From Flavicella sediminum (lineage in GTDB: Bacteria; Bacteroidota; Bacteroidia; Flavobacteriales; Flavobacteriaceae): a stretch of DNA of 64,000 bases. Under the pieces are notes generated by a model that saw only the letters and a program-made list of their open reading frames with translations, did not search any database and was not told where the DNA came from. The number at the start of each line of letters is the position of its first letter. The stretch's first letter is position 1. This document shows positions 45,851 through 57,616 of the stretch, piece after piece. The DNA lies in NCBI RefSeq assembly GCF_006381105.1, contig NZ_VDET01000008.1, positions 186,001-250,000 of the forward strand, given 5' to 3'. The translations under genes and the position numbers were made by a program.

Positions 45851-46951
45851 ATGAAATATAAAGAATTAAAAAAGGCTATTTTACTTTTAGCTGACGGAAC
45901 AGTTTTTGAAGGAAAGTCAATAGGTATCGAAGGAACTTCTTTTGGTGAAGTTTGTTACAATACTGGAATGACAGGTTATCAAGAAATCTTTACAGATCCT
46001 TCTTATTTTGGACAGCTAATGGTAACCACTAATGCACATATTGGTAATTATGGTGTAAATGACGATGAAGTAGAATCTGATGGAATTAAAATAGCAGGAC
46101 TTATATGTCGTAATTTTAGTTTTACGCATTCGCGTGAACGTTCTTCTGGCTCTTTAGAAGAATATTTTGAAAAGAATCAATTATTGGCAATTACAGACGT
46201 TGATACAAGAGCGGTTGTAAGTTATATTCGTGAAAATGGGGCTATGAATGCTGTTATTTCTACGGATATTAACAATATTGAGGAATTAAAGGCAAAGTTG
46301 GCTGAATTCCCTAGTATGGTTGGTCTAGATTTGGCTTCAACGGTTTCTACAAAAGAACCATATTTTTATGGAGATGAAAATGCTACCTATAAAATATCAG
46401 CTTTAGATTTAGGTATCAAAACCAATATCCTTAGAAATTTAGCAAAAAGAGATTGTTATATTCAAGTTTTTCCAAATACAGCTAGTTTTAAAGATTTAGA
46501 AGCTTTTCAACCTGATGGTTATTTCTTGTCTAATGGTCCTGGTGATCCAGAGCCACTAAAAAATGCGCAAGCAGTTGCTTCAGAAATTATTGAAAAAGAT
46601 TTACCATTATTTGGTATTTGTTTAGGACATCAAACGATTGCTTTGTCGCAAGGTGTTTCTACAAAAAAAATGCATAATGGTCATAGAGGAATCAATCACC
46701 CTGTAAAGAATTTAATTACTGGTAAAGGTGAAATTACTTCTCAAAATCATGGTTTTGTTGTTGATAAAGAATCTTTAGCCAAAAATGAAAACGTTGAAAT
46801 TACACATATTCATTTGAATGATGATACTGTAGCTGGAATTCGAATTAAAGATAAAAACTGTTTTTCTGTACAATACCATCCAGAAGCAAATCCTGGGCCT
46901 CATGATTCTTCTTATTTGTTTGATCAATTTATTGGGAATTTAAAGAAATAA
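45851..46951 (+). CDS. carA: Carbamoyl-phosphate synthase small (glutaminase) subunit
   Basis: 366 aa. It hydrolyses glutamine and channels ammonia to the large subunit for pyrimidine and arginine synthesis. The N-terminal domain (LLLADGTVFEGKSIG, GEVCYNTGMTGYQE) precedes a class I glutamine amidotransferase domain with the nucleophile in LFGICLGHQ and the His/Glu pair in VQYHPEANPGP. carB is not adjacent; the next gene is eno, so the large subunit must be encoded elsewhere. Confidence 0.96.
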   Translation: MKYKELKKAILLLADGTVFEGKSIGIEGTSFGEVCYNTGMTGYQEIFTDPSYFGQLMVTTNAHIGNYGVNDDEVESDGIKIAGLICRNFSFTHSRERSSGSLEEYFEKNQLLAITDVDTRAVVSYIRENGAMNAVISTDINNIEELKAKLAEFPSMVGLDLASTVSTKEPYFYGDENATYKISALDLGIKTNILRNLAKRDCYIQVFPNTASFKDLEAFQPDGYFLSNGPGDPEPLKNAQAVASEIIEKDLPLFGICLGHQTIALSQGVSTKKMHNGHRGINHPVKNLITGKGEITSQNHGFVVDKESLAKNENVEITHIHLNDDTVAGIRIKDKNCFSVQYHPEANPGPHDSSYLFDQFIGNLKK

Positions 46952-47053
46952 TTGGAACTATGATTTCAAGTATTGATTTCTTGAAATTCAGAAAAACCTT
47001 AAATAATTAGAGGTTGTATTTTACGAATACGTTGTAGGTAATTATCTTAATAA

Positions 47054-48415
<1,362 letters not shown>

Positions 48416-48432
48416 GTTGTAATTACTTGTTT

Positions 48433-48465
48433 AAAAAGCCGAAACGTATGTTTCGGCTTTTTTTA
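48433..48465 (+). terminator. Rho-independent terminator after eno
   Basis: A perfect 13-bp stem, AAAAAGCCGAAAC at 48433-48445 with GTTTCGGCTTTTT at 48450-48462, GTAT loop, T-run after it. Confidence 0.92.
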
Positions 48466-48713
48466 TGCGCTTATACAGGTTTTAAGGTAAATAATAAAGA
48501 ATTTGCGATTATGGTTTTCATGACACTTATCATGATTTACCATATATATTCTAAGCAATCACTTTTAAGTGCTGTTTTTTTTTAGTTATTCGTAAAATAA
48601 CAGCTGTTTTATTCCGATTTTTTTTATGTAAAATCACCGAAAAAAGCCTTGTTTTTATGTAAATTTGTTTCACTTTTAGTCAATACCAAAAGCAACAATA
48701 AAAACAGAAGAAT
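48466..48713 (+). promoter_or_regulatory. gltA upstream region with repeated motifs and -7 box
   Basis: The 298-bp gap between eno and gltA holds the eno terminator and then several symmetric motifs: TCATGA twice, centres 12 bp apart (48518-48523, 48530-48535); CACTTTTAAGTG; the palindrome AACAGCTGTT; and a 12-base direct repeat TTTTTATGTAAA at 48621-48632 and 48652-48663. The second copy overlaps a -7 box TAAATTTG at 48660-48667, 47 bases before gltA. This suggests regulated transcription, but no known operator was recognised. Confidence 0.45.
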
Positions 48714-50000
48714 ATGTCACAAATAGCAACTTTAGAAGTAAACGGTAAAAAATATGAGTTTCCAATCCTTGAAGGTACGGAAAACGAATTGGCAATCGAT
48801 ATTAAGACACTGAGAGGTGTTACTGAAGGTGTGACAACAATTGATGCTGGTTTTAAAAACACAGGTTCTTGTAAAAGTGCCATTACTTTTTTAGATGGTG
48901 AAAAAGGTATTTTGCGTTATAGAGGTTATGCTATTGAAGAGTTGGCTGACAAGGCTGACTTTTTAGAAACTTCTTACCTATTGATTTTTGGAGAACTTCC
49001 AACAGAAGCGGAATTGCAAAAATTTCATGATGATATTTTGGAAGAATCTTTGGTAGATGAAGAAATGAAAAAGATTTTGGATGGATTTCCTAAATCTGCG
49101 CACCCAATGGGTGTTCTTTCTGCTTTAACAAGTGCATTGATTGCTTTCAACCCTGAATCTGTAAATGCAGACTCTAAGGAGGAAATGTATAGTGCAATTG
49201 TGAAAATTATGGCTAAGTTTCCTGTTTTAGCTGCATGGACTTTAAGAAAGAAAACAGGATTGCCTTTGGATTATGGTGATAAACATTTAGGTTATGTTCA
49301 AAACCTATATAAAATGATGTTTAACAAGCCAAATGATGAATTTAAAATCAATCCTATTGTATTAAATGCATTGGATAAATTATTGATTTTACATGCGGAT
49401 CATGAGCAAAACTGTTCTACTTCTACAGTAAGAATTGTTGGGTCTTCTCATGCTGGTTTGTTTGCTTCAATTTCTGCAGGTATTTCTGCATTGTGGGGAC
49501 CTTTGCATGGTGGAGCTAACCAAGCGGTAATTGAAATGTTGGAAGATATTAAAAACGACGGTGGAGATTATCATAAATATTTAGCAAAAGCGAAAGACAA
49601 ATCTGATCCTTTCCGTTTGATGGGATTTGGTCATAGAGTTTATAAAAACTTTGACCCTAGAGCAAAAATTATTCAAGTTGCAGCTGAAGAAGTATTAGCT
49701 GATTTGGGAATTGTAGATCCTGTTTTAGATATTGCTAGAGGTTTATCTGAAGAAGCATTGAAAGATGAGTATTTTAAATCACGTAATTTGTATCCGAATG
49801 TAGATTTCTATTCTGGAATTATTTATAGAGCTTTAGGAATTCCTGTTGAAATGTTTACAGTTATGTTTGCAATTGGTCGTTTACCAGGATGGATTGCTCA
49901 ATGGAAGGAAATGAGAGAAAATCATGAGCCTATTGGACGTCCACGTCAATTATATGTAGGAAAAACACTAAGAGGTTTTGTTCCTATTGAAAAAAGATAA
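48714..50000 (+). CDS. gltA: Citrate synthase (type II hexameric form)
   Basis: 428 aa. It condenses acetyl-CoA and oxaloacetate at the entry of the TCA cycle. The N-terminal beta-hairpin domain (YEFPILEGTENELAIDIKTL) is that of the Gram-negative NADH-sensitive type. The catalytic residues lie in LHADHEQNCSTSTVR, GPLHGGANQAVIEML and MGFGHRVYKNFDPR (both active-site His), and the catalytic Asp is in LYPNVDFYSG. A terminator follows, then the CtlX-like gene. Confidence 0.97.
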   Translation: MSQIATLEVNGKKYEFPILEGTENELAIDIKTLRGVTEGVTTIDAGFKNTGSCKSAITFLDGEKGILRYRGYAIEELADKADFLETSYLLIFGELPTEAELQKFHDDILEESLVDEEMKKILDGFPKSAHPMGVLSALTSALIAFNPESVNADSKEEMYSAIVKIMAKFPVLAAWTLRKKTGLPLDYGDKHLGYVQNLYKMMFNKPNDEFKINPIVLNALDKLLILHADHEQNCSTSTVRIVGSSHAGLFASISAGISALWGPLHGGANQAVIEMLEDIKNDGGDYHKYLAKAKDKSDPFRLMGFGHRVYKNFDPRAKIIQVAAEEVLADLGIVDPVLDIARGLSEEALKDEYFKSRNLYPNVDFYSGIIYRALGIPVEMFTVMFAIGRLPGWIAQWKEMRENHEPIGRPRQLYVGKTLRGFVPIEKR

Positions 50001-50018
50001 GTTATAATAATTTATAGT

Positions 50019-50055
50019 AAAAACCTCATAGCTATTGGCTATGAGGTTTTTGTTT
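50019..50055 (+). terminator. Rho-independent terminator after gltA
   Basis: A perfect 14-bp stem (50019-50032 with 50038-50051; core CCTCATAGC/GCTATGAGG), 5-base loop, then T-rich sequence. It lies 27 bases before the next start. Confidence 0.9.
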
Positions 50056-50078
50056 TCTATACCTATACCTAAGAAGTT

Positions 50079-50909
50079 ATGAATACGATATTGTTGAGCG
50101 TTCCAAAATCGGGGATAGTCACTACGGCGATTTTAGAATCTTTAGATTCTTTGCAAGCTCAGTTGGAGTCTTTTGGTTTTTCTGTAATAAAAGTAGTTTC
50201 AAAAGGAAATCGATTTGAAACGGTAGGAGTGAATAATTGGATAAGTTTTCACAAGTATGGTGCAGTTGCTGTGTATCCTTTGACTACGAAAGAAGCTCAA
50301 AATGATCGTAATGATTTGTTGTTTTCTGAATTGGAGTCAAATGGGGTGTCATTAGAGGATATTGTGGATTATACAGAGGCCGAAACGGAAGGTTATTTTT
50401 TAGAGGGTAAAAAAAGTTTTGTTACAGATCCTGTAAATCAAGTTGCATTTGCTTCTATTTCTAAATGTACGGATGAAGATTTGTTTATTGAGTTTTGTGA
50501 AGATTTTGAATACACACCAATCGTATTTTCTTCTATGGATGCTAAAGGGTGTACTATTTCTTATACAAGTGATGTGTTGATGATTGGTGAAAATTTTGCG
50601 TTACTAGTTTCTTCTTTCATAAAAGATAAAAAAGAACGTAAATTACTGTTAAGCCAATTAAAAAAAGAAGGGAAAGAAATTATCTTCCTAACCGAGCAAC
50701 AGTATGACGAGGCTATTTGTTCGGTTGTGGAGTTGCGAAGAAGCAATGCTAAGAATGTTTTATTAGTTCCTGAAAAATCTCAATCTGGTTTTACAAAACA
50801 GCAACTAGCCGTTTTGAAAAAATACAACGAATTGTTGTTTGTTGATGGAAAGAGCAAGGATATTGAAAATCATTTACTCACAAGTTGGGTTACTCAAATT
50901 GAATCATAA
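50079..50909 (+). CDS. Degenerate CtlX/dimethylargininase-like amidinotransferase-fold protein (probable pseudoenzyme)
   Basis: 276 aa, slightly shorter than CtlX (about 300). The fold is recognisable from NNWISFHKYGAVAVYPL, VDYTEAETEGYFLEG, the block around DLFIEFCEDFEYTPIVFSS and RKLLLSQLKKEGKEIIFLTE. The residues that CtlX/DDAH enzymes use are nevertheless gone. The Arg-rich NRRxERR segment reads TTKEAQNDRND, EGTGSM is EGKKSF, the catalytic His of the YHTN motif is replaced (SYTS), and the C-terminal GGGSxRCM with the nucleophilic Cys reads DIENHLLTSW. The frame is intact, so this is a conserved-looking protein without the usual catalytic set. Its role is unknown. It lies after gltA, where I recall flavobacteria often having CtlX/DDAH genes. 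Confidence 0.7.
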   Translation: MNTILLSVPKSGIVTTAILESLDSLQAQLESFGFSVIKVVSKGNRFETVGVNNWISFHKYGAVAVYPLTTKEAQNDRNDLLFSELESNGVSLEDIVDYTEAETEGYFLEGKKSFVTDPVNQVAFASISKCTDEDLFIEFCEDFEYTPIVFSSMDAKGCTISYTSDVLMIGENFALLVSSFIKDKKERKLLLSQLKKEGKEIIFLTEQQYDEAICSVVELRRSNAKNVLLVPEKSQSGFTKQQLAVLKKYNELLFVDGKSKDIENHLLTSWVTQIES

Positions 50910-50950
50910 AAAAATCCCTGTTAACAAAAAGTGTTGACAGGGATTTTTAA
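50910..50950. terminator. Bidirectional rho-independent terminator between the CtlX-like gene and clpC
   Basis: A 17-bp stem (50910-50926 with 50932-50948; core TCCCTGTTAACA, one T-G pair) with a 5-base loop. A-run on the left and T-run on the right would serve both convergent genes. Confidence 0.88.
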
Positions 50951-50966
50951 TTTATTTTATAAAAAA

Positions 50967-53510
50967 CTATTCGATGGTTGTTTTGTTTTTATCAATTTTA
51001 ACCGTTAGTTCTTTTTTGTCTTCGTCTAAATCCATAGTAATTACATCACCTTCTGTTAGTTTTGAATTTACTATTTCTTCTGCCAAAGCATCTTCAATGT
51101 ATTTTTGAATGGCTCGTTTAAGCGGTCTCGCTCCATAACTTTTATCAAAGCCTTTGTCAGCAATATAATCTTTAGCCTTGTCGCTTAATACCAAAGTGTA
51201 ACCAAGATCCGAAATACGGCTAAGTAATTTTTGTAGTTCAATATTGATGATGGCATGAATATCTGCTCTTTCCAACGCGTTGAAAATTATTACATCGTCA
51301 ATTCTGTTGATGAACTCAGGTGCAAAAGATTTTTTCAATGCATTTTCAATAATTCCTTTGGCATGGCTATCCGCTTGGGCTGCTTTAGAAGAGGTTCCGA
51401 AACCTACACCACCACCAAAATCTTTTAATTGTCTAGCCCCAATGTTAGAAGTCATGATAATTACCGTGTTTCTAAAATCAATTTTTCTACCTAAACTATC
51501 GGTAATAAAACCTTCGTCTAAAATTTGTAGCAACATATTGAATACTTCAGGATGTGCTTTTTCTATTTCATCCAAAAGAACGACAGCATACGGTTTTCTT
51601 CTTACTTTTTCAGTAAGTTGTCCACCTTCTTCATAGCCAACATATCCTGGAGGCGCGCCGATCAATCTTGAGATGGAGAATTTTTCCATATACTCACTCA
51701 TGTCAATTCTAATTAAAGAATCTGTAGAGTCAAATAATTCACTTGCTAAGATTTTGGCAAGCTGTGTTTTTCCAACTCCGGTCTGACCTAAGAAAATAAA
51801 TGATCCAATAGGTTTGTTAGGGTCTTTTAAACCGATTCTATTTCGTTGAATTGCTTTTACAACTTTGGCAACAGCATCATCTTGACCAATGACTTTACCT
51901 TTTATTTTTGCAGGCAATTCACTCAACCTATTGCTTTCTGCCTCAGCAACTCTGTTAACAGGAATTCCCGTCATCATAGAAACTACTTCAGCAACATTGT
52001 CTTCAGTTACCGTTTCTTTGTTTTCTTTAGAAGCCTCTTCCCATTGGTTTTGAGCCGATTTTAATGCCGATTCTATGTTTTTTTCATCATCACGAAGCTT
52101 TGCTGCTTCTTCGTATTTTTGACGGTTTACAGCGTTGGTTTTGCTTTCTTTTATTTTTTCTAGTCTTTGTTCTAATTCAATAATTTGTTTAGGAACAACT
52201 ATATTGGTAATGTGAATTCTAGACCCAGCTTCGTCCAAGGCATCAATAGCTTTGTCTGGTAAAAAGCGGTCTGTCATGTATCTATTGGTTAACTTTACAC
52301 AGGCTTCAATAGCTTGGTCAGTATATTGAACATTGTGATGTTCTTCGTACTTCCCTTTGATATTGTGTAAAATCTGAACCGTTTCTTCAATAGAAGTAGG
52401 TTCCACAATAATTTTTTGAAAACGTCTTTCTAAGGCACCGTCCTTTTCAATGTTTTGTCGATATTCGTTCAAGGTAGTTGCGCCAATACATTGAATTTCT
52501 CCACGAGCAAGCGCTGGTTTTAACATGTTAGAGGCATCTAAAGAACCGGTTGCTCCACCAGCACCAACAATGGTATGAATTTCATCAATAAATAAAATGA
52601 TGTCGTCATTTTTTTCTAGTTCATTCATCAAAGCTTTCATGCGCTCTTCAAACTGACCTCTGTATTTAGTTCCTGCAACCAAACTAGCTAAATCCAAAGA
52701 AATGATTCTTTTGTTGAATAAAATTCTAGAAACTTTTCGTTGAATAATTCTAAGTGCTAAACCTTCAGCTATGGCAGATTTACCAACTCCAGGTTCACCA
52801 ATTAACATTGGGTTGTTCTTTTTTCTTCTACTTAAAATTTGAGAAACGCGCTCAATTTCTGCCTTTCTTCCAACAACAGGGTCTAATTTGTCGTTTTCGG
52901 CAAGCAAGGTTAAGTCGCGACCAAAATTATCTAAAACAGGAGTTTTGGATTTTTGAACCGTTTTTCCCTTTCCAGGTTGAGATTCAAACGGATTAGACTT
53001 TTCAGGGCTGTCAAAATTGTCATCCTGATTACTTTCTGATGTTGGGAAATTGCTGTTTTCCTCTGGTATTTCGTTTAGTTGTTTGAAAATAGATTTCACG
53101 TCCTCATAAGTTATTTCAAAGTTGTTCAATAGTTTTGTCGTAGGGTCGTTTTCGTTGCGTAAAATACAGAGTAATAAATGTGCCGTATTTACCGAACTGT
53201 CCTGGTATAATTTGGCTTCTAAAAAAGTAGTTTTAAGTGCTTTTTCTGCCTGTCTTGTAAGATGTAATTTCTTCTTTTCAATATCTTGATTGAAAGAAGG
53301 CTCAGAAGGAGTTAGGCTTTCTATTTTTTTCTTTAGATAATCTAAATTAGTATCTAAGGAAGTTAAAATATCTATTGCTTTTCCTTCCGCGTTTCTTAGT
53401 ACGCCTAAGATTAAGTGTTCGGTTCCAATAAAATCGTGACCAAGCCTTAAAGCCTCTTCTTTACTATAGCCTATCACGTCTTTTACCTTTTGTGAAAAAT
53501 TGTCGTCCAT
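50967..53510 (-). CDS. clpC: ATP-dependent Clp protease ATP-binding subunit ClpC
   Basis: 847 aa unfoldase that feeds proteins to ClpP. The order is: Clp_N double repeat (KVKDVIGYSKEEALRLGHDF and a second copy to residue 145), an acidic linker, AAA-1 with Walker A IGEPGVGKSAIAEG near residue 240, a UVR motif (RQKYEEAAKLRDDEKNIESA) in the middle domain near residue 455, AAA-2 with Walker A GQTGVGKTQLAKI, and a C-terminal D2-small domain. The UVR motif separates ClpC from ClpA and ClpB. There is no ctsR or mcsAB nearby, as expected for Bacteroidota. It is divergent from gyrA across 264 bp. Confidence 0.96.
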   Translation of the reverse strand: MDDNFSQKVKDVIGYSKEEALRLGHDFIGTEHLILGVLRNAEGKAIDILTSLDTNLDYLKKKIESLTPSEPSFNQDIEKKKLHLTRQAEKALKTTFLEAKLYQDSSVNTAHLLLCILRNENDPTTKLLNNFEITYEDVKSIFKQLNEIPEENSNFPTSESNQDDNFDSPEKSNPFESQPGKGKTVQKSKTPVLDNFGRDLTLLAENDKLDPVVGRKAEIERVSQILSRRKKNNPMLIGEPGVGKSAIAEGLALRIIQRKVSRILFNKRIISLDLASLVAGTKYRGQFEERMKALMNELEKNDDIILFIDEIHTIVGAGGATGSLDASNMLKPALARGEIQCIGATTLNEYRQNIEKDGALERRFQKIIVEPTSIEETVQILHNIKGKYEEHHNVQYTDQAIEACVKLTNRYMTDRFLPDKAIDALDEAGSRIHITNIVVPKQIIELEQRLEKIKESKTNAVNRQKYEEAAKLRDDEKNIESALKSAQNQWEEASKENKETVTEDNVAEVVSMMTGIPVNRVAEAESNRLSELPAKIKGKVIGQDDAVAKVVKAIQRNRIGLKDPNKPIGSFIFLGQTGVGKTQLAKILASELFDSTDSLIRIDMSEYMEKFSISRLIGAPPGYVGYEEGGQLTEKVRRKPYAVVLLDEIEKAHPEVFNMLLQILDEGFITDSLGRKIDFRNTVIIMTSNIGARQLKDFGGGVGFGTSSKAAQADSHAKGIIENALKKSFAPEFINRIDDVIIFNALERADIHAIINIELQKLLSRISDLGYTLVLSDKAKDYIADKGFDKSYGARPLKRAIQKYIEDALAEEIVNSKLTEGDVITMDLDEDKKELTVKIDKNKTTIE

Positions 53511-53774
53511 AGTTGTTTGTTTTGATTTAGGTAAATTTAGTAGAATTTTTTATGAAAAATTACAAAAGAGACCTGATTGTTATTAAAAACATTAAACTAG
53601 CCTTTTTTTTGATGAAAACAAAGCTGATTTTCAATAGAATATAAACTGTTAAAAAAGTATGAAAAATGTTAATAACTATACAGAAATCTAAAGGGCTATT
53701 TTATGGCTAAAAAAGTGAAAAGACGTATCTTGCTCTTTAGATAAAAAAACAATAAAAATAAAAGATATTATTAT

Positions 53775-56321
53775 ATGGCAGACGGAGAAAAGTTGATACC
53801 TATTAATATTGAGGAACAAATGAAATCAGCTTACATTGATTATTCAATGTCAGTAATTGTTTCAAGGGCATTGCCAGATGTGCGAGATGGTTTAAAACCA
53901 GTACATCGCCGCGTTTTATTTGGAATGCATGAGTTAGGTATTAAAGCGACAGGATCGTACAAAAAGTCAGCTAGAATTGTTGGAGAAGTATTAGGAAAGT
54001 TTCATCCACATGGAGATACTTCCGTATATGATGCCATGGTTCGTATGGCTCAAGACTGGAGTGTTCGTTATATGATGGTTGATGGACAAGGAAATTTTGG
54101 TTCTGTAGATGGTGATAGCCCAGCAGCAATGCGTTATACAGAGGTTAGAATGAAGAAGATATCTGAAGATATGTTAGCAGATATTGAAAAAGATACCGTT
54201 GATCATAAATTGAATTTTGACGATACCTTAAAAGAACCAACTGTATTACCAACACGTATTCCTACCTTATTGGTAAATGGTGCTTCTGGTATTGCTGTGG
54301 GGATGGCAACAAACATGCCACCACACAATTTAACAGAGGTGGTTAATGGTACCATCGCATATATTGATAATAGAGATATAGAAATTGATGAGTTGATGCA
54401 ACACATCAAAGCGCCAGATTTCCCAACAGGAGGTATTTTATACGGTACCGAAGGTATTCGAGATGCCTTTCATACGGGAAGAGGTAGAATCATTATGCGT
54501 GCCAAGGCTGTTTTTGAAGAAGTAAAAGGTCGTGAATGCATTATTGTTACTGAAATTCCTTATCAGATTAACAAAGCAGAAATGATTAAGAAAACTGCGG
54601 AATTGGTCAATGATAAAAAATTAGAAGGAATAGCAAATATTCGTGATGAATCGGATAGAAATGGTATGCGTATCGTTTATGTTTTAAAGCGTGACGCTAT
54701 TCCTAACATCGTACTGAATAAATTATTCAAATACACCTCTCTTCAAACGTCGTTTAGTGTAAATAATATTGCATTGGTAAACGGACGTCCAGAAATGTTG
54801 AATCTAAAACAAATGATTCATTATTTTGTAGAGCACAGACATGAAGTAATTGTTAGAAGAACTGAATTTGAATTAAGAAAAGCTGAAGCAAGAGCACATA
54901 TTTTAGAAGGATTAATTATTGCAAGTGACAATATTGATGAAGTTATTGCAATTATCAAAGCTTCTGGAAATGCTGATGAAGCTAGAGCTAGCTTGATTGA
55001 TCGTTTTAGTTTGACTGAGATTCAAGCCAAGGCAATTGTTGAAATGCGTTTGCGTCAGTTAACGGGTCTGGAACAAGATAAGTTAAGAAGTGAGTACGAA
55101 GAAATTATGTTGTTAATTACTGATTTGAAAGATATTTTGGCAAATGAGCCAAGACGTATGAATATCATCAAAGAAGAATTGACAGATGTAAGAAACAAAT
55201 ACGGTGACGAACGTAGATCTCAAATTGAGTTTGGTGGAGCAGACATGAGAATTGAGGATATGATTCCTGATTCAAAAGTTGTGGTAACTATTTCTCATGC
55301 AGGCTATGTTAAGCGCACACCACTTTCAGAATATAAAACACAGCATAGAGGAGGTAGAGGACAAAAAGGTGTGGCTACAAGAAATGAAGATTTCTTAGAG
55401 CACTTGTTTGTAGGAACCAATCACCAATACATGATGTTCTTTACGCAAAAAGGAAAAGTATTCTGGATGCGTGTTTATGAAATTCCTGAAGGAACAAAAG
55501 TTTCTAAAGGTAGAGCTTTGCAGAATTTGATCAATATTGAAAATGATGACAAAGTAAAAGCTTTCTTGGTAACTCAAGATTTAAAAGATCAAGAGTACAT
55601 CAATAGTCATTATATTATTATGGCTACCAAAAAAGGGCAGGTAAAGAAAACTTTGTTAGAACAATATTCTAGACCAAGAACAAATGGTATTGCCGCCATT
55701 ACAATCCGTGAAGATGACGAATTGTTAGAAGCTAAATTAACCACTGGTGATAGTCAAGTTATGTTGGCCTTAAAGTCTGGTAAATCTATTCGTTTTGAAG
55801 AAGAGAAAACAAGACCAATGGGTAGAAATGCATCGGGAGTTAGAGGTATTACTTTAGGGCACGACAATGATGAAGTTGTTGGAATGGTTGCCGTAGATGA
55901 TATGGAAAGTAATATTTTGGTTGTTTCTGAAAAAGGATATGGAAAACGTTCTAAATTAGAAGATTATAGAGTTACTAATCGTGGAGGTAAAGGAGTGAAA
56001 ACCTTGAATGTTTCTGAAAAAACAGGAGATGTTGTTGCCATTAAAAACGTAACAGATGAAGATGATTTGATGATTATTAACAAATCAGGTCTTACCATTC
56101 GTTTGGCTGTTGCAGATTTACGTGTTATGGGTAGAGCAACTCAAGGTGTTAAATTAATCAATATCAAAGATTCAGATTCTATTGCGGCTGTTGCTAAAGT
56201 AATGCGTGAAGATGATGAGGATGAGGTAGAAGTAGATGAAAATGGAAACCCAATTGAGGGAGCTGCTGAAATTACCGAAGAGGCTGAAGACACAGATTCT
56301 GAAAATACGACTGTAGAATAA
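53775..56321 (+). CDS. gyrA: DNA gyrase subunit A
   Basis: 848 aa. It carries the catalytic Tyr of the type IIA topoisomerase in [12 protein letters not shown]. The quinolone-resistance region reads [17 protein letters not shown]: Thr where Escherichia coli has Ser83, and Asp at position 87. The GyrA box, which distinguishes gyrase from topoisomerase IV, is seen as [10 protein letters not shown] at the start of the C-terminal beta-pinwheel. The tail is acidic. It is followed after 23 bases by a TPR gene. Confidence 0.97.
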   Translation: MADGEKLIPINIEEQMKSAYIDYSMSVIVSRALPDVRDGLKPVHRRVLFGMHELGIKATGSYKKSARIVGEVLGKFHPHGDTSVYDAMVRMAQDWSVRYMMVDGQGNFGSVDGDSPAAMRYTEVRMKKISEDMLADIEKDTVDHKLNFDDTLKEPTVLPTRIPTLLVNGASGIAVGMATNMPPHNLTEVVNGTIAYIDNRDIEIDELMQHIKAPDFPTGGILYGTEGIRDAFHTGRGRIIMRAKAVFEEVKGRECIIVTEIPYQINKAEMIKKTAELVNDKKLEGIANIRDESDRNGMRIVYVLKRDAIPNIVLNKLFKYTSLQTSFSVNNIALVNGRPEMLNLKQMIHYFVEHRHEVIVRRTEFELRKAEARAHILEGLIIASDNIDEVIAIIKASGNADEARASLIDRFSLTEIQAKAIVEMRLRQLTGLEQDKLRSEYEEIMLLITDLKDILANEPRRMNIIKEELTDVRNKYGDERRSQIEFGGADMRIEDMIPDSKVVVTISHAGYVKRTPLSEYKTQHRGGRGQKGVATRNEDFLEHLFVGTNHQYMMFFTQKGKVFWMRVYEIPEGTKVSKGRALQNLINIENDDKVKAFLVTQDLKDQEYINSHYIIMATKKGQVKKTLLEQYSRPRTNGIAAITIREDDELLEAKLTTGDSQVMLALKSGKSIRFEEEKTRPMGRNASGVRGITLGHDNDEVVGMVAVDDMESNILVVSEKGYGKRSKLEDYRVTNRGGKGVKTLNVSEKTGDVVAIKNVTDEDDLMIINKSGLTIRLAVADLRVMGRATQGVKLINIKDSDSIAAVAKVMREDDEDEVEVDENGNPIEGAAEITEEAEDTDSENTTVE

Positions 56322-56344
56322 GTAAAATAATAAAATTAGAATAA

Positions 56345-57598
56345 ATGAAAAATCAATTGTTATTGCTGATGGCACTTGCGATAAGTGTATCTGTAACGGG
56401 GCAAAAGAAAGAATTAAAAGCAGCAGCTAAGGCCTTGAAAAAAGGTAAGTATTCTGAAATGTGGACTCCTTTAAACGCTGTCGGTCCAATGTTTAAAGAC
56501 ATGGATGATAAGTATAAAGGTGAGTTTTTATACTTAAAAGCGAAGGCTATTTACGGGAAAGGAATGGACCCTAAAAAAGACGTAAAGGTTGCCAAAGCAT
56601 TTACGGAATTGGTAGATTTTGAGAAAACTCAAAAATCAAAAAAATACTCAAAAGAAGCGGCAGTGGTTATTAGTAGGATTGTAAAGAAAACGGCTGAAGA
56701 TGGAAGTAGCGCTTATAAAGATGCGAAGTACAATCTTGCCGCTGAAAAATTTGAATTGGTTTACGAGTTAAGTCCTTTGGATACTTTGTACAAGTTAAAT
56801 GCGGCACTTTCTTATTATAACAACAAGGATTATGACAAGGCAATACATTTGTATCAAGATCTTTTAGAATTAGGTTTTACAGGAATCTACAAAGAATTTA
56901 AAGCGAAGAGTGTTGTCAATGATGAAGTGTTGTACTACAATTCAGAAAAAGACATGAATAGCCAAGTAGCAATGAAAATTGCGAAAGATCCTGAAGTTAA
57001 ATTGTCAAAATCTAAAACAGGAGATATGGTTAGAAATATCGCTTTGAGCTATATTGCAAAAGGCGATAACGAAAAGGCATTGGAAGCTATTTCTAAAGCA
57101 AAAGTCTTGTTTCCAAAGGATGCTTATTTAGTTATTCAAGAAGCGAATATTAATTTAGGATTAGGAAATAACGAGAAGTTTTTACAAGGAATGAAAGATG
57201 CCATTGCCTTAAATCCTAATCAGCCTGAATTGTATTTTAACGTAGGAGTTATTACTATGCAAAAAGGATACGACGAAGAAGCTATGGGGTATTTTCAAAA
57301 AAGTGTAGAGCTTAAAGAAGACCATGCTGAATCTTATATGAATATGGGTAGTATTATTTTAGGAGAAGCTTCTAAGATGCAAGAGGAATTAAATAACAGT
57401 TTTCAAGACTTTAAGAAGTATGACAAACTTTTGATCAAAAGAAATAAGATCTATAAAAGAGCTTTGCCTCATTTTGAAAAAGCATTTAAATACAGACAAA
57501 AAGATGAAGATTTGATGAAAACTTTGATCAGTTTGTACCAACGTTTAGAAATGTATGATAAAGAAAAAGAAGTGAAAGCATTAAAAGATGCACTATAA
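56345..57598 (+). CDS. Secreted or periplasmic tetratricopeptide-repeat protein
   Basis: 417 aa. Residues 1-19 are a signal peptide (cleavage after VSVTG or VTGQ). The mature protein is mostly helical repeats. TPR consensus blocks can be read at AAEKFELVYELSPLDTLYKL, AALSYYNNKDYDKAIHLYQD, LSYIAKGDNEKALEAISKAK and ESYMNMGSIILGEASKMQEE. TPR proteins act as scaffolds; no partner is evident. The short distance to gyrA suggests co-transcription. A terminator follows. Confidence 0.85.
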   Translation: MKNQLLLLMALAISVSVTGQKKELKAAAKALKKGKYSEMWTPLNAVGPMFKDMDDKYKGEFLYLKAKAIYGKGMDPKKDVKVAKAFTELVDFEKTQKSKKYSKEAAVVISRIVKKTAEDGSSAYKDAKYNLAAEKFELVYELSPLDTLYKLNAALSYYNNKDYDKAIHLYQDLLELGFTGIYKEFKAKSVVNDEVLYYNSEKDMNSQVAMKIAKDPEVKLSKSKTGDMVRNIALSYIAKGDNEKALEAISKAKVLFPKDAYLVIQEANINLGLGNNEKFLQGMKDAIALNPNQPELYFNVGVITMQKGYDEEAMGYFQKSVELKEDHAESYMNMGSIILGEASKMQEELNNSFQDFKKYDKLLIKRNKIYKRALPHFEKAFKYRQKDEDLMKTLISLYQRLEMYDKEKEVKALKDAL

Positions 57599-57616
57599 TT
57601 GAAACTTCATAACAAC

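Noticed and set aside
46963-46987. ATTTCAAG/CTTGAAAT hairpin after carA as a terminator
   Set aside because: It has a perfect 8-bp stem but no T-run, so termination is not supported.
53511-53774. Divergent promoters of clpC and gyrA
   Set aside because: Only imperfect boxes (TATCTTGC for gyrA, TAAATTTA for clpC) without a well-placed TTG were found, too weak to list as features.
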